DNA from: Haemonchus contortus | Taxonomy: Eukaryota > Nematoda > Chromadorea > Rhabditida > Trichostrongylidae | Assembly (NCBI GenBank): GCA_000469685.2 | Contig: LS997565.1 | Span: 44,662,666-44,726,665, forward strand | Direction of reading: 5' to 3' | DNA length: 64,000 nt | Shown: in pieces, positions 22,401 through 32,842 of the stretch | Layout of the letters: every line of letters starts with the position of its first letter | How positions within the stretch are numbered: position 1 is the stretch's first letter | Translations under genes and position numbers: made by a program | Notes under the pieces: model-generated | The model's input: the letters and a program-made list of their open reading frames with translations, nothing else | The model's database searches: none | What the model was told of the DNA's origin: nothing

Positions 22401-23018
22401 GTATAAGTATTGTCGTCACATTCACGTCCAAACCCTGATTTTTCTAATTGAAGGTATAGATAAAGCCAGATATGCACATTCTACATTGCTCGGTTTTAGC
22501 GCTTTTTTTGCCGCTTTTGCACTACTCTGGTCTCTCCCTTTCATCGTGCGTCTTATAGACTAGATAATCTAAAGCTATCGTTAACTGAGAATCAGCAAAT
22601 CGGTGTCGGTTATCGAGAGAGCGCACAAAGACGCAAGTAGGTGAAGCCTGATTGCAAGTTTGACCCCAAGCTAGAAGTAGCTATGCCAATGAACCTCCTT
22701 AGTTACAGAAACACTATGTGGGCTGAGTTGCAGTGCGCTGCTACCGAAATTTGAATCCAAACTGGCTGACCGATTTCCAGGCTTGGAAGTTTTGGAAAAG
22801 ACTCGAATAAACTACGAAAGTAGATAATTCTAGACTCATTTCAGTACATTTGGATGAACGAATTCATGGTCAGCATGCCTCCATTCTCTTTACTAGTGCT
22901 TTCTTCAGACTTTCGTCTGGAGATTTTTAAGTTATTCAGATGTTCGAAACATCGAAAAAGCACATCTTTATTCGTTGCACTACCGAGTACTAGAAGATCT
23001 GTAGTTGAAAGGTTCTAA
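19453..23018 (+). CDS. Receptor C: 7TM chemoreceptor, intact, six exons, 306 aa
   Basis: Putative serpentine chemoreceptor of the nematode Srg superfamily (Srv/Srg-like), expected in the membrane of sensory cilia. Exons: 19453-19585, 20129-20328, 20658-20813, 21490-21624, 21723-21845, 22845-23018 (TAA). All junctions are GT-AG and the frame is continuous. Helices by hydrophobicity: TM1 about 5-27, TM2 about 40-60 (GVADIASLFSGC), TM3 about 75-97 followed by NRYSAL at 98-103, TM4 about 117-136, TM5 about 167-189, TM6 about 209-236 after the exon 4 end HHDK, TM7 about 252-272 (WMNEFMVSMPPFSLLVLSS). The cytoplasmic tail is basic (KHRKS, RRSVVERF). The N-terminus has no separate signal peptide; TM1 follows at once, as usual in this family. 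Intron 5 carries a GC-rich insert (about 21955-22470). The ligand is unknown. Confidence 0.9.
21955..22470. other. GC-rich insert of unknown type in intron 5 of gene C
   Basis: Base composition is clearly richer in G+C than the flanking intron (for example CGCCGCGAACTTCGCCGCGC near 22320). Flanks on both sides align with pseudogene J intron 5 (about 63240-63320 and 63590-63700), but the interior has no counterpart there. Minus-strand open frames of 67-77 codons overlap in several phases and match nothing I recognise. Probably an uncharacterised repeat; terminal repeats were not found. Confidence 0.4.
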
Positions 23019-23500
23019 GTTACCATCGACATCACGTGTTCTGTGTGTATGTGGTTTGTATTTATTCCTGGTTTTTACTCCGTCATCAATTTCAATTTTA
23101 TAATGACTGAACCTGGATTGGCACAAAAATGGAACGAACAACGTGCATAATGCCTCAATGGACGGAGTTGTTGTAGTGGCAAGCGGCGCACTACCACATA
23201 TTTATTTATTTATTTATTTATTTTGGTGCACGCAGAGGTGCGCTCTAACAAAAAACAGTGGAGTAAAACGTCAACGACATAATAGAGTGAAACCTTACAT
23301 CGGTTGGTCAAGATTTGTTCAGATTAATAAGAAGTAGATAACTCAAGATCGGGCGAATGGAACTCAATAGGCGGATGGCGCTAGGGACAACACCACTCCC
23401 AGAGAGCATGAAATATGTATATATACATATATGGAATCTGAAACCGAATTTTCGGATGTTAGGTATTCCCTAGCCCTAACAATTCAGCTTCAGACCCGCC
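23019..23500. repeat. Spacer with SINE head, TTTA microsatellite and TA-rich tract
   Basis: 23159-23198 (GGACGGAGTTGTTGTAGTGGC and on) matches the box A head of the SINE family and runs directly into a TTTA microsatellite at about 23200-23224. A TATATACATATA tract lies at about 23409-23430, near the likely 3' end of the CR1-like LINE that follows. No gene seen. Confidence 0.5.
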
Positions 23501-23811
23501 CTTATTTCAAATTGGCCTATGGCTACCTTCAAGATTCTCTCGAGATTTTGGTAGATAGTACCACATCACGATCATCGGTCTTAAGATCTTCACCAATCGC
23601 GTGAGGTACGCGTAAGGTACAAAAATTTAGAAGAACATTAACTAAGTGTCGTAGATGTGAGATGAAAGGAAAAGCAAAAGAAAAAACACAAAACACAACA
23701 ATCAAAACAAAAAAACAAAAGACACATATCACTTCTTCTCTCTGACTCGAACCATGTACATTACTGGAAGGTGGGATTGCTGGAAACAAGCTGATAATTA
23801 TCGAAATTCTT

Positions 23812-26600
23812 AGAAGTCCGGGATGCCAAGTAGTAACAAAAGATTAATTTCTCTCACTTTTCTCTTGAAAACACCAACACTTTGAGATTCTTGGATCTCA
23901 GCAGGCCACTTCGCACTACGGAAGAAAAAAAGACCAAACCTTGTTGCACTGATTCTTGGCCAGTTTAGGGCAAGTTATGGAGAGCATTCTAGTACGTCCC
24001 CGGCAAGGTCCAAACACCCAGTACTTTCTCGGCTTGAGCTTTAGTTTGCCCCGGAGCAGTTTGAAACCGAAGACGATGTCATTGAAGACCCGTCCATAGA
24101 GAAGCGACCTCAGCTTAAGCCGCTGAAGGCGTCATCTGTAATCAGGCATGCATGCAGGGTACGTGGGACTCGGGTAGCATCTGTGCATCAATACTTTTGT
24201 GAAGGTTTGCTAAACTTTCTCTATTTTCGCTTGAAGGTTTCTAAATTGCGGGCTCCAGACCTGTGATCCATACTCTAATATCGGAACAAGATAACATCGA
24301 TAAAGTTTCAGAAATAGTGAGACACTATTGTTATGAATGTTTCTGAATATCGTTAAAAGAACTCTGAATGTTTTTTGAACAATAACATTGATGTGGCGTT
24401 CGAAATTGAGGTCTGAGCTGACGTGAAGGCCAAGATCTTTGACTTCTTCAGAAACAAGCAGAGTTGTATCGCCTAACGTGTACGGAATCTTTTAAGCTTT
24501 CCCAAGATGCAGTACCATTGTCGTAGCGAGGTTCACAGGTATATCCCAAGTTGTAGCCCGATCCATCATGTTAATGATGGATTGGGTTAGAGCCTGATGG
24601 ATAACCTCCTTGCTATCCTGGTCATAACCATATACTTTGATGTCATCTGCGTAGATACGCACGTTAACCATGGGGTGTGTAATTAAATATTTTTTGAATC
24701 ATACGTGTATGCCAAGAACAGAAGAGGTGACAGTACAACACCCTGAGGAACACCACTCGTACACAAAAGGCGTTCTGAGAAGGAGTTCCCGACCTTAACA
24801 CACATATGTCTGTTACCTAATCCAATTGAACATTGTTCCGGAGACATCAACTTGCCTTATTTTTGTGAGAAGCTTACTGATATTAACTCTATCGAAAGCC
24901 TTTGATAAATTAAAATATATTACATCTGCACCTTGGCTTCTGTTAACAGCCAAGCTCCAGTCGAACAAGCAATCAGCCATCAGCGTACTTGTAGAAGCAC
25001 TTCCACAAATCCATGTTGTTCCAAAGGTACTAACATGTTTTATCGAAAGTGAGTTACAAGTTTATCACGTACCAGTTTTTCCAATACTTTAGCTGCTGGT
25101 GAGGTAATACTGATAGGGCGAAAAGAGGAGACCACGTTCGCATTTGGAGTCTTAGGAATAGGTGTGATGATAGATTCTTTCCAGATCTCCGGGACTTCTC
25201 TGAACATCAAAGAGGTATTCAATATCATACAAATGGGTTTACACAGAACGAAGGCGCATCTTTTATATACTATTGGAGGGATGCCATCGTGAGGCAATGA
25301 ACAAGAACTTTTAAACGACTTTAAAACTGTGTATACATCCCTGGGAGCTATGGTGATATACGAGCAAAAATCTACCAGTAGAAGGTCATCCTCTGTGTTT
25401 TCACCCGAACTGGCTATAGGCGTTGTAAAAACTGACGCAAGAGACTTGCAAGCGCTGCAGCTTTCTGAACATCAGTAATGCACAGATTACCAGCACTATC
25501 TCTGAGAACTGGTGTTGACGGCCATGTTTTCAATTTACTTTTCATAAGAGCGAAGGCTGCTTTCTTGTTCGCACTGGTTGTAGCTCGTTTTTCTCTGTAG
25601 GCTAAGAATCTTTTCAGATGGTAATCAAGCTCATTGCACACTCTATTATAAACGAGAGCTGAAAGAGGGTCCTCCTGTAAAGTGTGAAAGGGACGAGCTT
25701 TTTGATTAATCAAATTGACTATGTGTTTTGGATACCGTGTTCTCGAATCTTTCGAGCATTCAAGAGGTACAATTTGATCAAAAGCAGTGTGAAGAATACG
25801 ACAAAATCTTCTGTACAAGTCGTCAACAGACTGATAGCCTTCGAAAGACGCCCACCAATCTATGCAAGATAAGTAATGTGAAAGTGCACCATAAGCCGCC
25901 TTCATAAAATTCGGCAGGGGAAGGTGTTTATTCATCGAAACGGATACATCGAAAGAAACAACGCAATGGTCAGATGCAGCGAAGGGCGGGTATACGTATA
26001 GTTCTTGATGATTGGTGTGTTAGAAAGTACTACATTTAAAATTGATTCTCCCCGAGTCGGATGAGCAACATGCTGAACAAAGTGAATTCATTCGAAGAAA
26101 TGAAGGAAATTGGCTGATGCGGAATTTTTTGGCTCTTTTAGATGACCAGTCAATATCGAGGTTCAAATCGCCCAAAATGATCAAGTTTTCAGTTGACGTG
26201 CATATGTCAAGCAAGGAATCGAAAAAGGTGTTCGTCTCCATCAGAAGTAGAGTTTGGTGGTCGATAAATTAAAGTAAATCTGATCTTTTGAGAAGAAAGC
26301 GTGTCAAACGCATCGATGCAAAGTAGTTCCGAGCTCAGAAGAGGGGGAGTGGCAACAGCAACGAGATCAGTGGAGTTTTTGGTTAGACAGCAAACACCAG
26401 CTCCTCTATTTCTTTTACGGTAAAGTCGGAAAATGTTATAAGGTCGACCAAACAGAATTTCGGTATTAGAAATCTTGAAAGATAGCCATGTTTCGGTAAT
26501 AAAAACAATATCAGGATTGTATGTGTCAACGCAAAACTGTAACTGATGAAGTTTGTTGCCTAAGCTTCTTGAATTCTTAAAAAAACTCTTGATTGTCTTT
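23812..26600 (-). pseudogene. CR1-like ORF2 (endonuclease and reverse transcriptase), broken
   Basis: From its 5' side: NSRSLGNKLHQLQF and PDIVFITETWL near 26580-26490 are the start of an apurinic-type endonuclease, and LIILGDLNLDIDW near 26180 is another endonuclease block. A 173-codon frame (25414-25935) covers the linker. WKESIITPIPKT and SSFRPISIT near 25190-25090 begin the reverse transcriptase. VRIYADDIKVYG near 24655 holds the YADD catalytic motif. ILEYGSQVWSP-like sequence follows near 24260, and the tail GVFKRKVREIN ends with IPDF at a TAA around 23812. Several phase changes are needed to connect these pieces, so it is inactive. Confidence 0.8.
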
Positions 26601-26616
26601 CATGTACCGTGCCGAG

Positions 26617-27276
26617 TTACGCGTTTTCCGAAATCCTAGATTTCCGGAGCTCGTCAACACGACTTAACTCACCGCGGTACACAACCCAATCTCGATGACC
26701 CAGTTGCTTGTTCCGAGCAATGCACTCTCCCGTGAGGTGGAACTCGCGATCACGCTCTTCTTTGGTCAAACTGCGGCGAACAAAGACATTGGACCAGCTC
26801 GAGCTGCGCAGACGATGGCTGTTAGAGATAGCTGTGATCCAATGACTTTTTGCTGGCAGTACCACTTTCACTAGACGTGGATGGGGACCTCCTGGTTTAC
26901 CCATGCGGTAAACTTCAGCAGGCCTACATTCCACACCTAAGACATCCAAAATTTCGGTAACCTTGGCTTCCACCTCCCGCCGTTTAGAGGAAGGTGGAAG
27001 CTCGTCGGCTGGTTCTGGTATGCCATATATTACTAAGCTACGTCCCCGTTTCTCTCCTTCCACAGCCTCGGAGATAGTTTGTGGAAGTTTCGTGATAAGG
27101 GCATTGATGTATTGGACCATTATCGGGTCACGAAGTTGCTCGTTGCGTTCGATCATGGCGCTAACAATCTCGTTTAAAGACATTTTTGCAACGCCCGAAT
27201 CAAGCCTACTCACATCCGTTACACTAGTGCCTTGTTTTTCTTTAGCAATCTGAGGACGCAATTTTCTTTGTGACAT
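26617..27276 (-). CDS. CR1-like ORF1 protein, 219 aa, open frame
   Basis: Full-length open frame starting MSQRKLRPQIAKEKQG. The body contains GRSLVIYGIPEPADELPPSS, KVTEILDVLGVE, YRMGKP, PRLVKVVLPA and NVFVRRSLTKEERDREF. This pattern (an RRM-like G-I-P-E strand, then V-Y-R-M-G-K, then V-F-V-R-x-S-L-T-x-E-E-R) is common in nematode CR1-type ORF1 proteins that bind element RNA. It lies just upstream of the ORF2 remains on the same strand. The frame is intact although ORF2 is not. No zinc knuckle was noticed. Confidence 0.72.
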   Translation of the reverse strand: MSQRKLRPQIAKEKQGTSVTDVSRLDSGVAKMSLNEIVSAMIERNEQLRDPIMVQYINALITKLPQTISEAVEGEKRGRSLVIYGIPEPADELPPSSKRREVEAKVTEILDVLGVECRPAEVYRMGKPGGPHPRLVKVVLPAKSHWITAISNSHRLRSSSWSNVFVRRSLTKEERDREFHLTGECIARNKQLGHRDWVVYRGELSRVDELRKSRISENA

Positions 27277-27469
27277 TATTCGTTCTACTCAATTTGACCA
27301 CCAATCTATTGGAAAAAAATTTAACCTAGCTGCAATCAGTCGCTGTCAGCACTGCAATGCAACCTCCAGCCAATCGTTCCTTTGATATACGAACAGTCTT
27401 CTTTATAAGGATACCAAGTCGTAGCTATATCGAAGGATAGTAGCAAAATTGAGTTTATTTGGGCAGTAG

Positions 27470-27615
27470 AACAGAAAATGCGACCGCACTCGGCAACAGA
27501 CAGTGGTCATGTACATATGGCCACGAGTTCGAATCCCGTAGCGACATTCGCTTAGGCCAATAAAGCCATCGATAAGTTGATGCCAAATCGGTTGGAAGGA
27601 TTAAAGCACTGACCA
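27470..27615 (+). repeat. tRNA-derived SINE fragment upstream of gene D
   Basis: Contains a clean box B, GAGTTCGAATCCCGTAG (about 27527-27543), followed by CGCTTAGGCCAATAAAGCC. The copy at about 54740-54950 upstream of relic H/gene I has the same arrangement (GGGTTCGAATCCCGTATC, GGGCCAAGGCC). Both neighbours lie in a duplicated block. Confidence 0.6.
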
Positions 27616-28402
27616 TAATGATGAAAGGGCTCCACTGTAGGGAAATAGCTCTATTCGGGTGCCGTTTCGTAACGTTTTCATCAATCGGCAGTGCAATTGC
27701 AGTAGTTCCACCTCTAGTTGAGCTATTCTTCCTCGGAGCTGTGTACATTTTTATGAGTCAGAAAACTTTATCGAGGTTTGAAAGTCTCAGGACAAAAAGC
27801 ATTCCAAGGCTTGTTTTCACCCACGCTTCCTTGCTAATCCAGTGAAGCATGGTCAGACTATCTCATTAGTTTTCTCGTAACTGTATCTTCATACAAACTG
27901 CTAATACAAGCGAAATGATTTTGTTTTGAGATGTTTTAGCAGACTACGTCGGCTAGACGTAGCTCATACGCCCATGTATTGAGCTAACCGAACCTGGAAT
28001 ACAGACAAATCATCACACTCTTCTTTGATTTTGCTGATACCCTGCTCTAACATCCAGTTTTACTTCCTCGTCAATATAGCGGTTCAATACACATGCATGA
28101 GAACGTAGCATTGGTGTAGCCCCGTGCAGAAGCTGGTCTAATAGGATTTTCATCGAACCGAGCTGAATTTTTTTTGTAGGGGGTATCAGAAACGCATTGA
28201 CCATGAGCGAAAGTGGTTGGCTATCCAAAAGGAAAATACAATTTTGAGAAATCGACCATAAGGCAAGTACTGAAAAATATAGGGCAAGTAGTGAATGAGT
28301 GTTTTTTCGCATGAAATCTATATTGTGATAATTATTTCAGAGAAATTACCGGCTAACCATCAACTTGAACGTATCTGATTCTTTAATAATTACTGTGGTG
28401 AA
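27616..28402. other. 5' flank of gene D, paralogous to the 5' flank of gene I
   Basis: About 27650-28000 aligns with about 55130-55510 (shared TTTTCATCAATCGG/TTTCCATCAATCGG, CTTCCTCG, TTTTCTCGTAACTG, CATACAAACTGCTAATACA). No gene recognised. It may hold the promoter of D, but no defined motif can be named. Confidence 0.5.
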
Positions 28403-31400
28403 ATGGGCGTCAGTGTATTCATGATTGTGATAGAAATTCTAATATTTCTATTGTACTCATTTGTTCTATTTATTATTATTCAATCTAAGGCTAAATTGTT
28501 CAAGATTGCATTTTACACAATATTCGTTGCAACAGGTGAGACAACTAAATAATTTATTCGTTTTTATTGCTCTAAAACATAGTAAATGAACAGTCAACCA
28601 ACCTTTTATATAGATGCCGTTTTGAGTCTCAACACAATCAAACGAAATTCGGGAGTAATATTAGGAATTCGGAAAAAATCCAAAAATACGACGTAGTAAC
28701 AACAATAATCACTGTCGTCCCATCCATTATCGATTTCCTGCATTATCTGTCGCTCCACTGATTATCGATTTCCCCAAGTTGGAGCCAATAAGGTCTTCAT
28801 TCGTCCTTGTCGCGAGCTAGAATGATTCAGTGAATCATCCTCACTCAGGAGGCACAAAGCATAGCAGTTCCTTCGTTCAGAGCTCTTGCAAAGTTGAATA
28901 ACGTAATAATACAGTAAAATAATGTAGTAATAATTCTATAAAACAATGCAGTGGGTTTAGAATCCCTAAGAGTAACTTCTCCACCTTTTCAAACAGGAAA
29001 AAATTTTTGAGTCTCCGCGTTGTACGCAGGAAATGAACGTAATGGATTCTGATTGAGAACCAAAACCATGACTCACTCTAAAGCATATGAAGGGAACAAA
29101 ACAATGAAATTAAAAATGCAAACGAGGAGTGATTGAGGCTTCAAATGAGATTTTTCACCAGCTCAAATTGAATTTCTGTAGACTGACCGTAGATTAGGGA
29201 CTCATAATCTCTCCTCGCTGACATTTCAGTAGCTGAATGAAAATACAAAACAGAATTGGCCTCATTAGCGTAAATTGATGGCTCTACCAATTTCATTTCA
29301 GGTATTGCTGACATTGCATCGCTTTTCTCAGGGTCTTCAATCCGACTGACCCGTGAATTGAATCTCGGCGAAGATTCTAAGGACTTCGCCCTGTTGTGCT
29401 TCATGACCACTTACACGGCATTTATCGCCCATCTAATCGGAAACGTGCTAATCACTATTAACCGCTACTCTGCCCTTTGTCTCATCAACAGATACAATGT
29501 GGTAGGGTGTTCTGGAGAATTTTGAAAGTTTCTGAGTGCAATTTGTCGAAAGTCTAATGGCAAAGCACCTTTGTAGATAAGGCTTGCTATTTTCACTAGT
29601 TTTGCATTGAGTAAAGAGCGTGAATGTTGAATCAAAGCACAGCAGCAAGTGAGCAAAAGAAATTGCCATCGGTCTGGGATGCTGTAAACATATGCGGTGA
29701 TCTCGAAGTAGCACATGTTGAGCTAGGAAATGAGCAATTTGCAGTGACTAAGCTCTGTAGTGACAAAACTTTGTGAAGGAGCTCATACCCGACCAGTTAC
29801 TTCTCTGAGAATGTAAGATTCGCTCCAGCTTTGTTATTTAGATCTGGACCAGAAAATATACGTGGGTAGCTGTGATTATCCAGTACGTCATATCTTTCGC
29901 CGTCATTGCTCATGTTGCTAGAGCGCATATAGAATATGTCCATAGCGCCGATGGAACGGCGTCAGTCAAAGGCATTCAAGAGAAGCAGATTGATATGGTA
30001 TGTTGAAGTGGTCCGAATAGTGTCCACGCAAATATTGCTCGTGTAATAAATAATAATACTAAATATATTAATAATTAATAATCACATAGTCCGAGTTCCT
30101 GTTCAGAAAAATGCTAAAATGATTTTCTAGGTGAATAAAAAGTAGTATAGTGGGTTTTGATATGGGCTCAATTGGTATTACTATTGTTGTTGAAATTTAG
30201 TATTACTATTGTCAATAACATACTAAAAGTCGGTCGAAAACATTGAATTTAACATTAATTATGGCAGAATAGGCTCATATTGATTTCTTTTTGAAAGTAT
30301 TGTATATTATAGGTCCATCATTGGTGACGTTATAATACTGAAGGTTTTGTAGAGAAAATGAGAATAATGGTACGGCTTTCAGATTGTGAGATATACCTAT
30401 ATTGTAGCATGCATAATTTATGCTACTACAAGTCTCACTTTAAATGTGAGACTGCTTGTTGAATGGAAACGATTATCAAAATTTGATGGTGTCCTCAAAA
30501 ATAGCCATCATGACAAGGTAATTTTGGGGGCAACCAGTGTCGTAGAAGCAGTTTAACATGTCAGATCAAAACTTAAATTAATTCAGGGCCTTGTGATATA
30601 TGCAGTGCTGGTGTTTATTGCTTCGATGCTGGTCTGTTTACAACAATTCGTGAAGGCCATCGCTGTGCTAACAGACAACACATCCCTGAACTTGTGGGTG
30701 ACAACGCTGGTCGGTTTCTCTCGTAATTTGAGGAGCGAGAGTCTGATTAAAAAGTATTCAGTATTCTCACGATGTTGGCGAATTGTGCGCAAAATTGTGC
30801 TTCCCCTACTGAAGGTGCTGAAGCACACGTATATGCGAATCCGTACATGAGGTTCTTGTTCTGAAGAATCCAATCTATGGAATTTAGAATCTCGTACTGC
30901 GAAATGAGAGCAGTCAATAAAAGCATTCACCTCAAACTTGTGTTTATAGCCGTATCTGACTCATTCCTGTTTATTCTTTCGAAATATAATAGTGCAGATT
31001 CTATAGCAGCTAAACCTGTCATCTATATGCGAATTAGTGAATCAGATTTTCCTTCAAACAGCTCCGAAGCAAATACAGAATATGTATGATGAAGTCATTG
31101 GGCCATTTCCTAACAATTCTGTCGTAATGCCTTCCTACACATATTTTCATGAGAAGCTAGTGTAAATGATGTTTTGCACCACCCTTCTTTTCTTGATTTT
31201 AGTTACTGAGTTGTAGTGTCGATTCCCTTGAGTGATTAGCACGAGAAACTAATTTTTCCCAATTACAACACTGCAATCTCTCTGTTAAGGAGTTCAATGA
31301 CGATCAAAACATCTACGTTTACTAGTGGATTTGTACCGCGGTTTGGCGTATTAACTGCTAGCAAGGATACGAACGTATCTTTGCCAACAGACACAGCAGA

Positions 31401-31770
31401 CACTACGTTAGATTACGGCAGTACTGTTAGCAGCAGTCAAAACACCTTTCGAGATAACGATAGGGCACTCTAATCGTAGCTCCAATGATTTGCTCCAAAC
31501 AAAAAGATATGACTATCACAACGGTGCCTAGTCAATTTAGCAACTTAACTGTGCTTCAAAAAAGTCAAGCATTTATTTAATTCCAAACACTTTCAGTATA
31601 GCTGGATGAACGACTTCATGGTTAGCATCCCTCCAGTTTCTCTCATAGTGCTTTCGACGGACTTTCGTCAAGAAGTTATCAATTTTTTTCGATGTGCGAG
31701 ACATCAAAGCAGTGTATCTCTATTTGTTACTCAACCCAGATCTAGAAGATCTATAGTTGACAGATTCTGA
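28403..31770 (+). CDS. Receptor D: 7TM chemoreceptor, intact, six exons, 306 aa
   Basis: Putative Srg-superfamily (Srv/Srg-like) chemoreceptor. Exons: 28403-28535, 29302-29501, 29842-29997, 30383-30517, 30587-30709, 31597-31770 (TGA), with GT-AG introns and one continuous frame. Starts MGVSVFMIVIEILIFLLYSF (TM1). Exon 2 gives GIADIASLFSGSSIRL (TM2) and TAFIAHLIGNVLITINRYSAL (TM3 with NRY). Exon 4 ends NSHHDK before TM6 (GLVIYAVLVFIASM). TM7 reads WMNDFMVSIPPVSLIVLSTD. Closest to gene I (same MG-LSV/MG-VSV start and the same intron 1 RTE remnant), next to E. Intron 5 is the longest (about 0.9 kb). Ligand unknown. Confidence 0.9.
28700..28900 (-). mobile_element. RTE-like LINE 3'-end fragment (copy 2) in intron 1 of D
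   Basis: Same repeat as 2630-2990 in minus orientation (shared CTTCATTCGTCC, GTCGCGA, AGTGAATCATCCTCACTC, GGCACAAAGCATAGCAGTTCC). The equivalent position in intron 1 of gene I holds the same fragment, so it predates the D/I duplication. Confidence 0.5.
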
Positions 31771-32842
31771 GTTTCCATGTCGTAGCATGTGTATTTTGAA
31801 TAATTATGTTCATTGTAATATTATTACCCGAAAAAAAAAGGAAGAAATTCATGCGTGTGGTGCTTTTTCGTTCTACAATAATCGTTCCATAAATTGTTTA
31901 GTCTCTGCTGTGTATATGCGTCATTACACTTCAAAACACAGTTGTATTTCATTGTTACTAATCAGAAAACTGCACCAACAGTAGCAAACCCACTTCACAA
32001 TGTGAGTAAGCTTATAAGTCAGGTCCTGGAAATCGCAATCGCTGCCAAGGTTCTGTGATAACCTTATAGCCGACGTTTCCAAGAACTGTGAAGCACTCAG
32101 GTGCCATCATGATGATAAATAAGAAAAACGTCGTCCAGCTCCAGTCAACAGTGTGCTTTGACATAGTCAACGAATTTCCACTAAAAAGATATGGCACTTC
32201 AAAATTTTTTATTTGAATAGATCTTGACAGCGTACGTGTTGTGTGAAAAAATTGTCAAATCATTAGCCCGCATGCTGCTTCCTAAGAGTACGTATTACTG
32301 TTGTTAATTAATAATGTCCATGGCATTTCCTGGAAGTATAACCGTTGTTGACGTTTCTATTTCAACTCATTGTCATCCCAACTCATTGTCATGCAGTGCT
32401 TCTGAAAAAAACATAAAGTTCAGTCTTTTTCCCATTTAATCCAATGTCTGATCAAAACATCTCCGTTCATGCGTTTATGTCCATCAAAACAAGTTTATAT
32501 CAATTCTATAATTTGTTTTCATGAGTGGCTTGAAATGACGGTTATGCTGATCTTTCAAATCATGTGTGTCTTTCAGACTTTGTATTTGCCCCAGTCGGTG
32601 TTCCTCAAAACATTTCCTTGACTAGCGACCATACTACATGCGTAGACAAACGCCAAAGATTACTACGTGCTGGTATATTACGGTTGTGCTCAGCTACTTT
32701 TTATTGCTTCAACGGCACCTCCAGCTCTAAGACAAACACTAACTGAATTCTTCCCATCAAGAAATCTATTCTTCAGGAAGTTATCTAGGCTGCTTAGTAA
32801 ATTCGGAGTCCGGAAGAAGAGCTTTGAACTACTCCTAGAAAG
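31771..32842. other. Intergenic D-E
   Basis: No gene recognised. About 31995-32100 aligns with 61820-61910 downstream of gene I (shared TGTGAGTAAGC, AAGGTTCTGTGATAACC/AATGTTCTGTGATCGCC), extending the D/I duplication past the 3' ends. The rest is AT-rich without clear repeats. Confidence 0.45.

Larger units (their letters stand above)
23500..27300 (-). mobile_element. CR1-like non-LTR retrotransposon
   Basis: Minus-strand element with ORF1, then endonuclease, then reverse transcriptase, in the order of CR1/jockey-type LINEs. It lies between receptors C and D, antisense to them. The 3' part on its own strand includes a 3'-UTR-like A/C-rich tract (plus-strand 23660-23735). The exact 3' and 5' ends were not determined and no target duplication was identified. 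The second frame is broken, so this copy is not autonomous. Confidence 0.8.
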
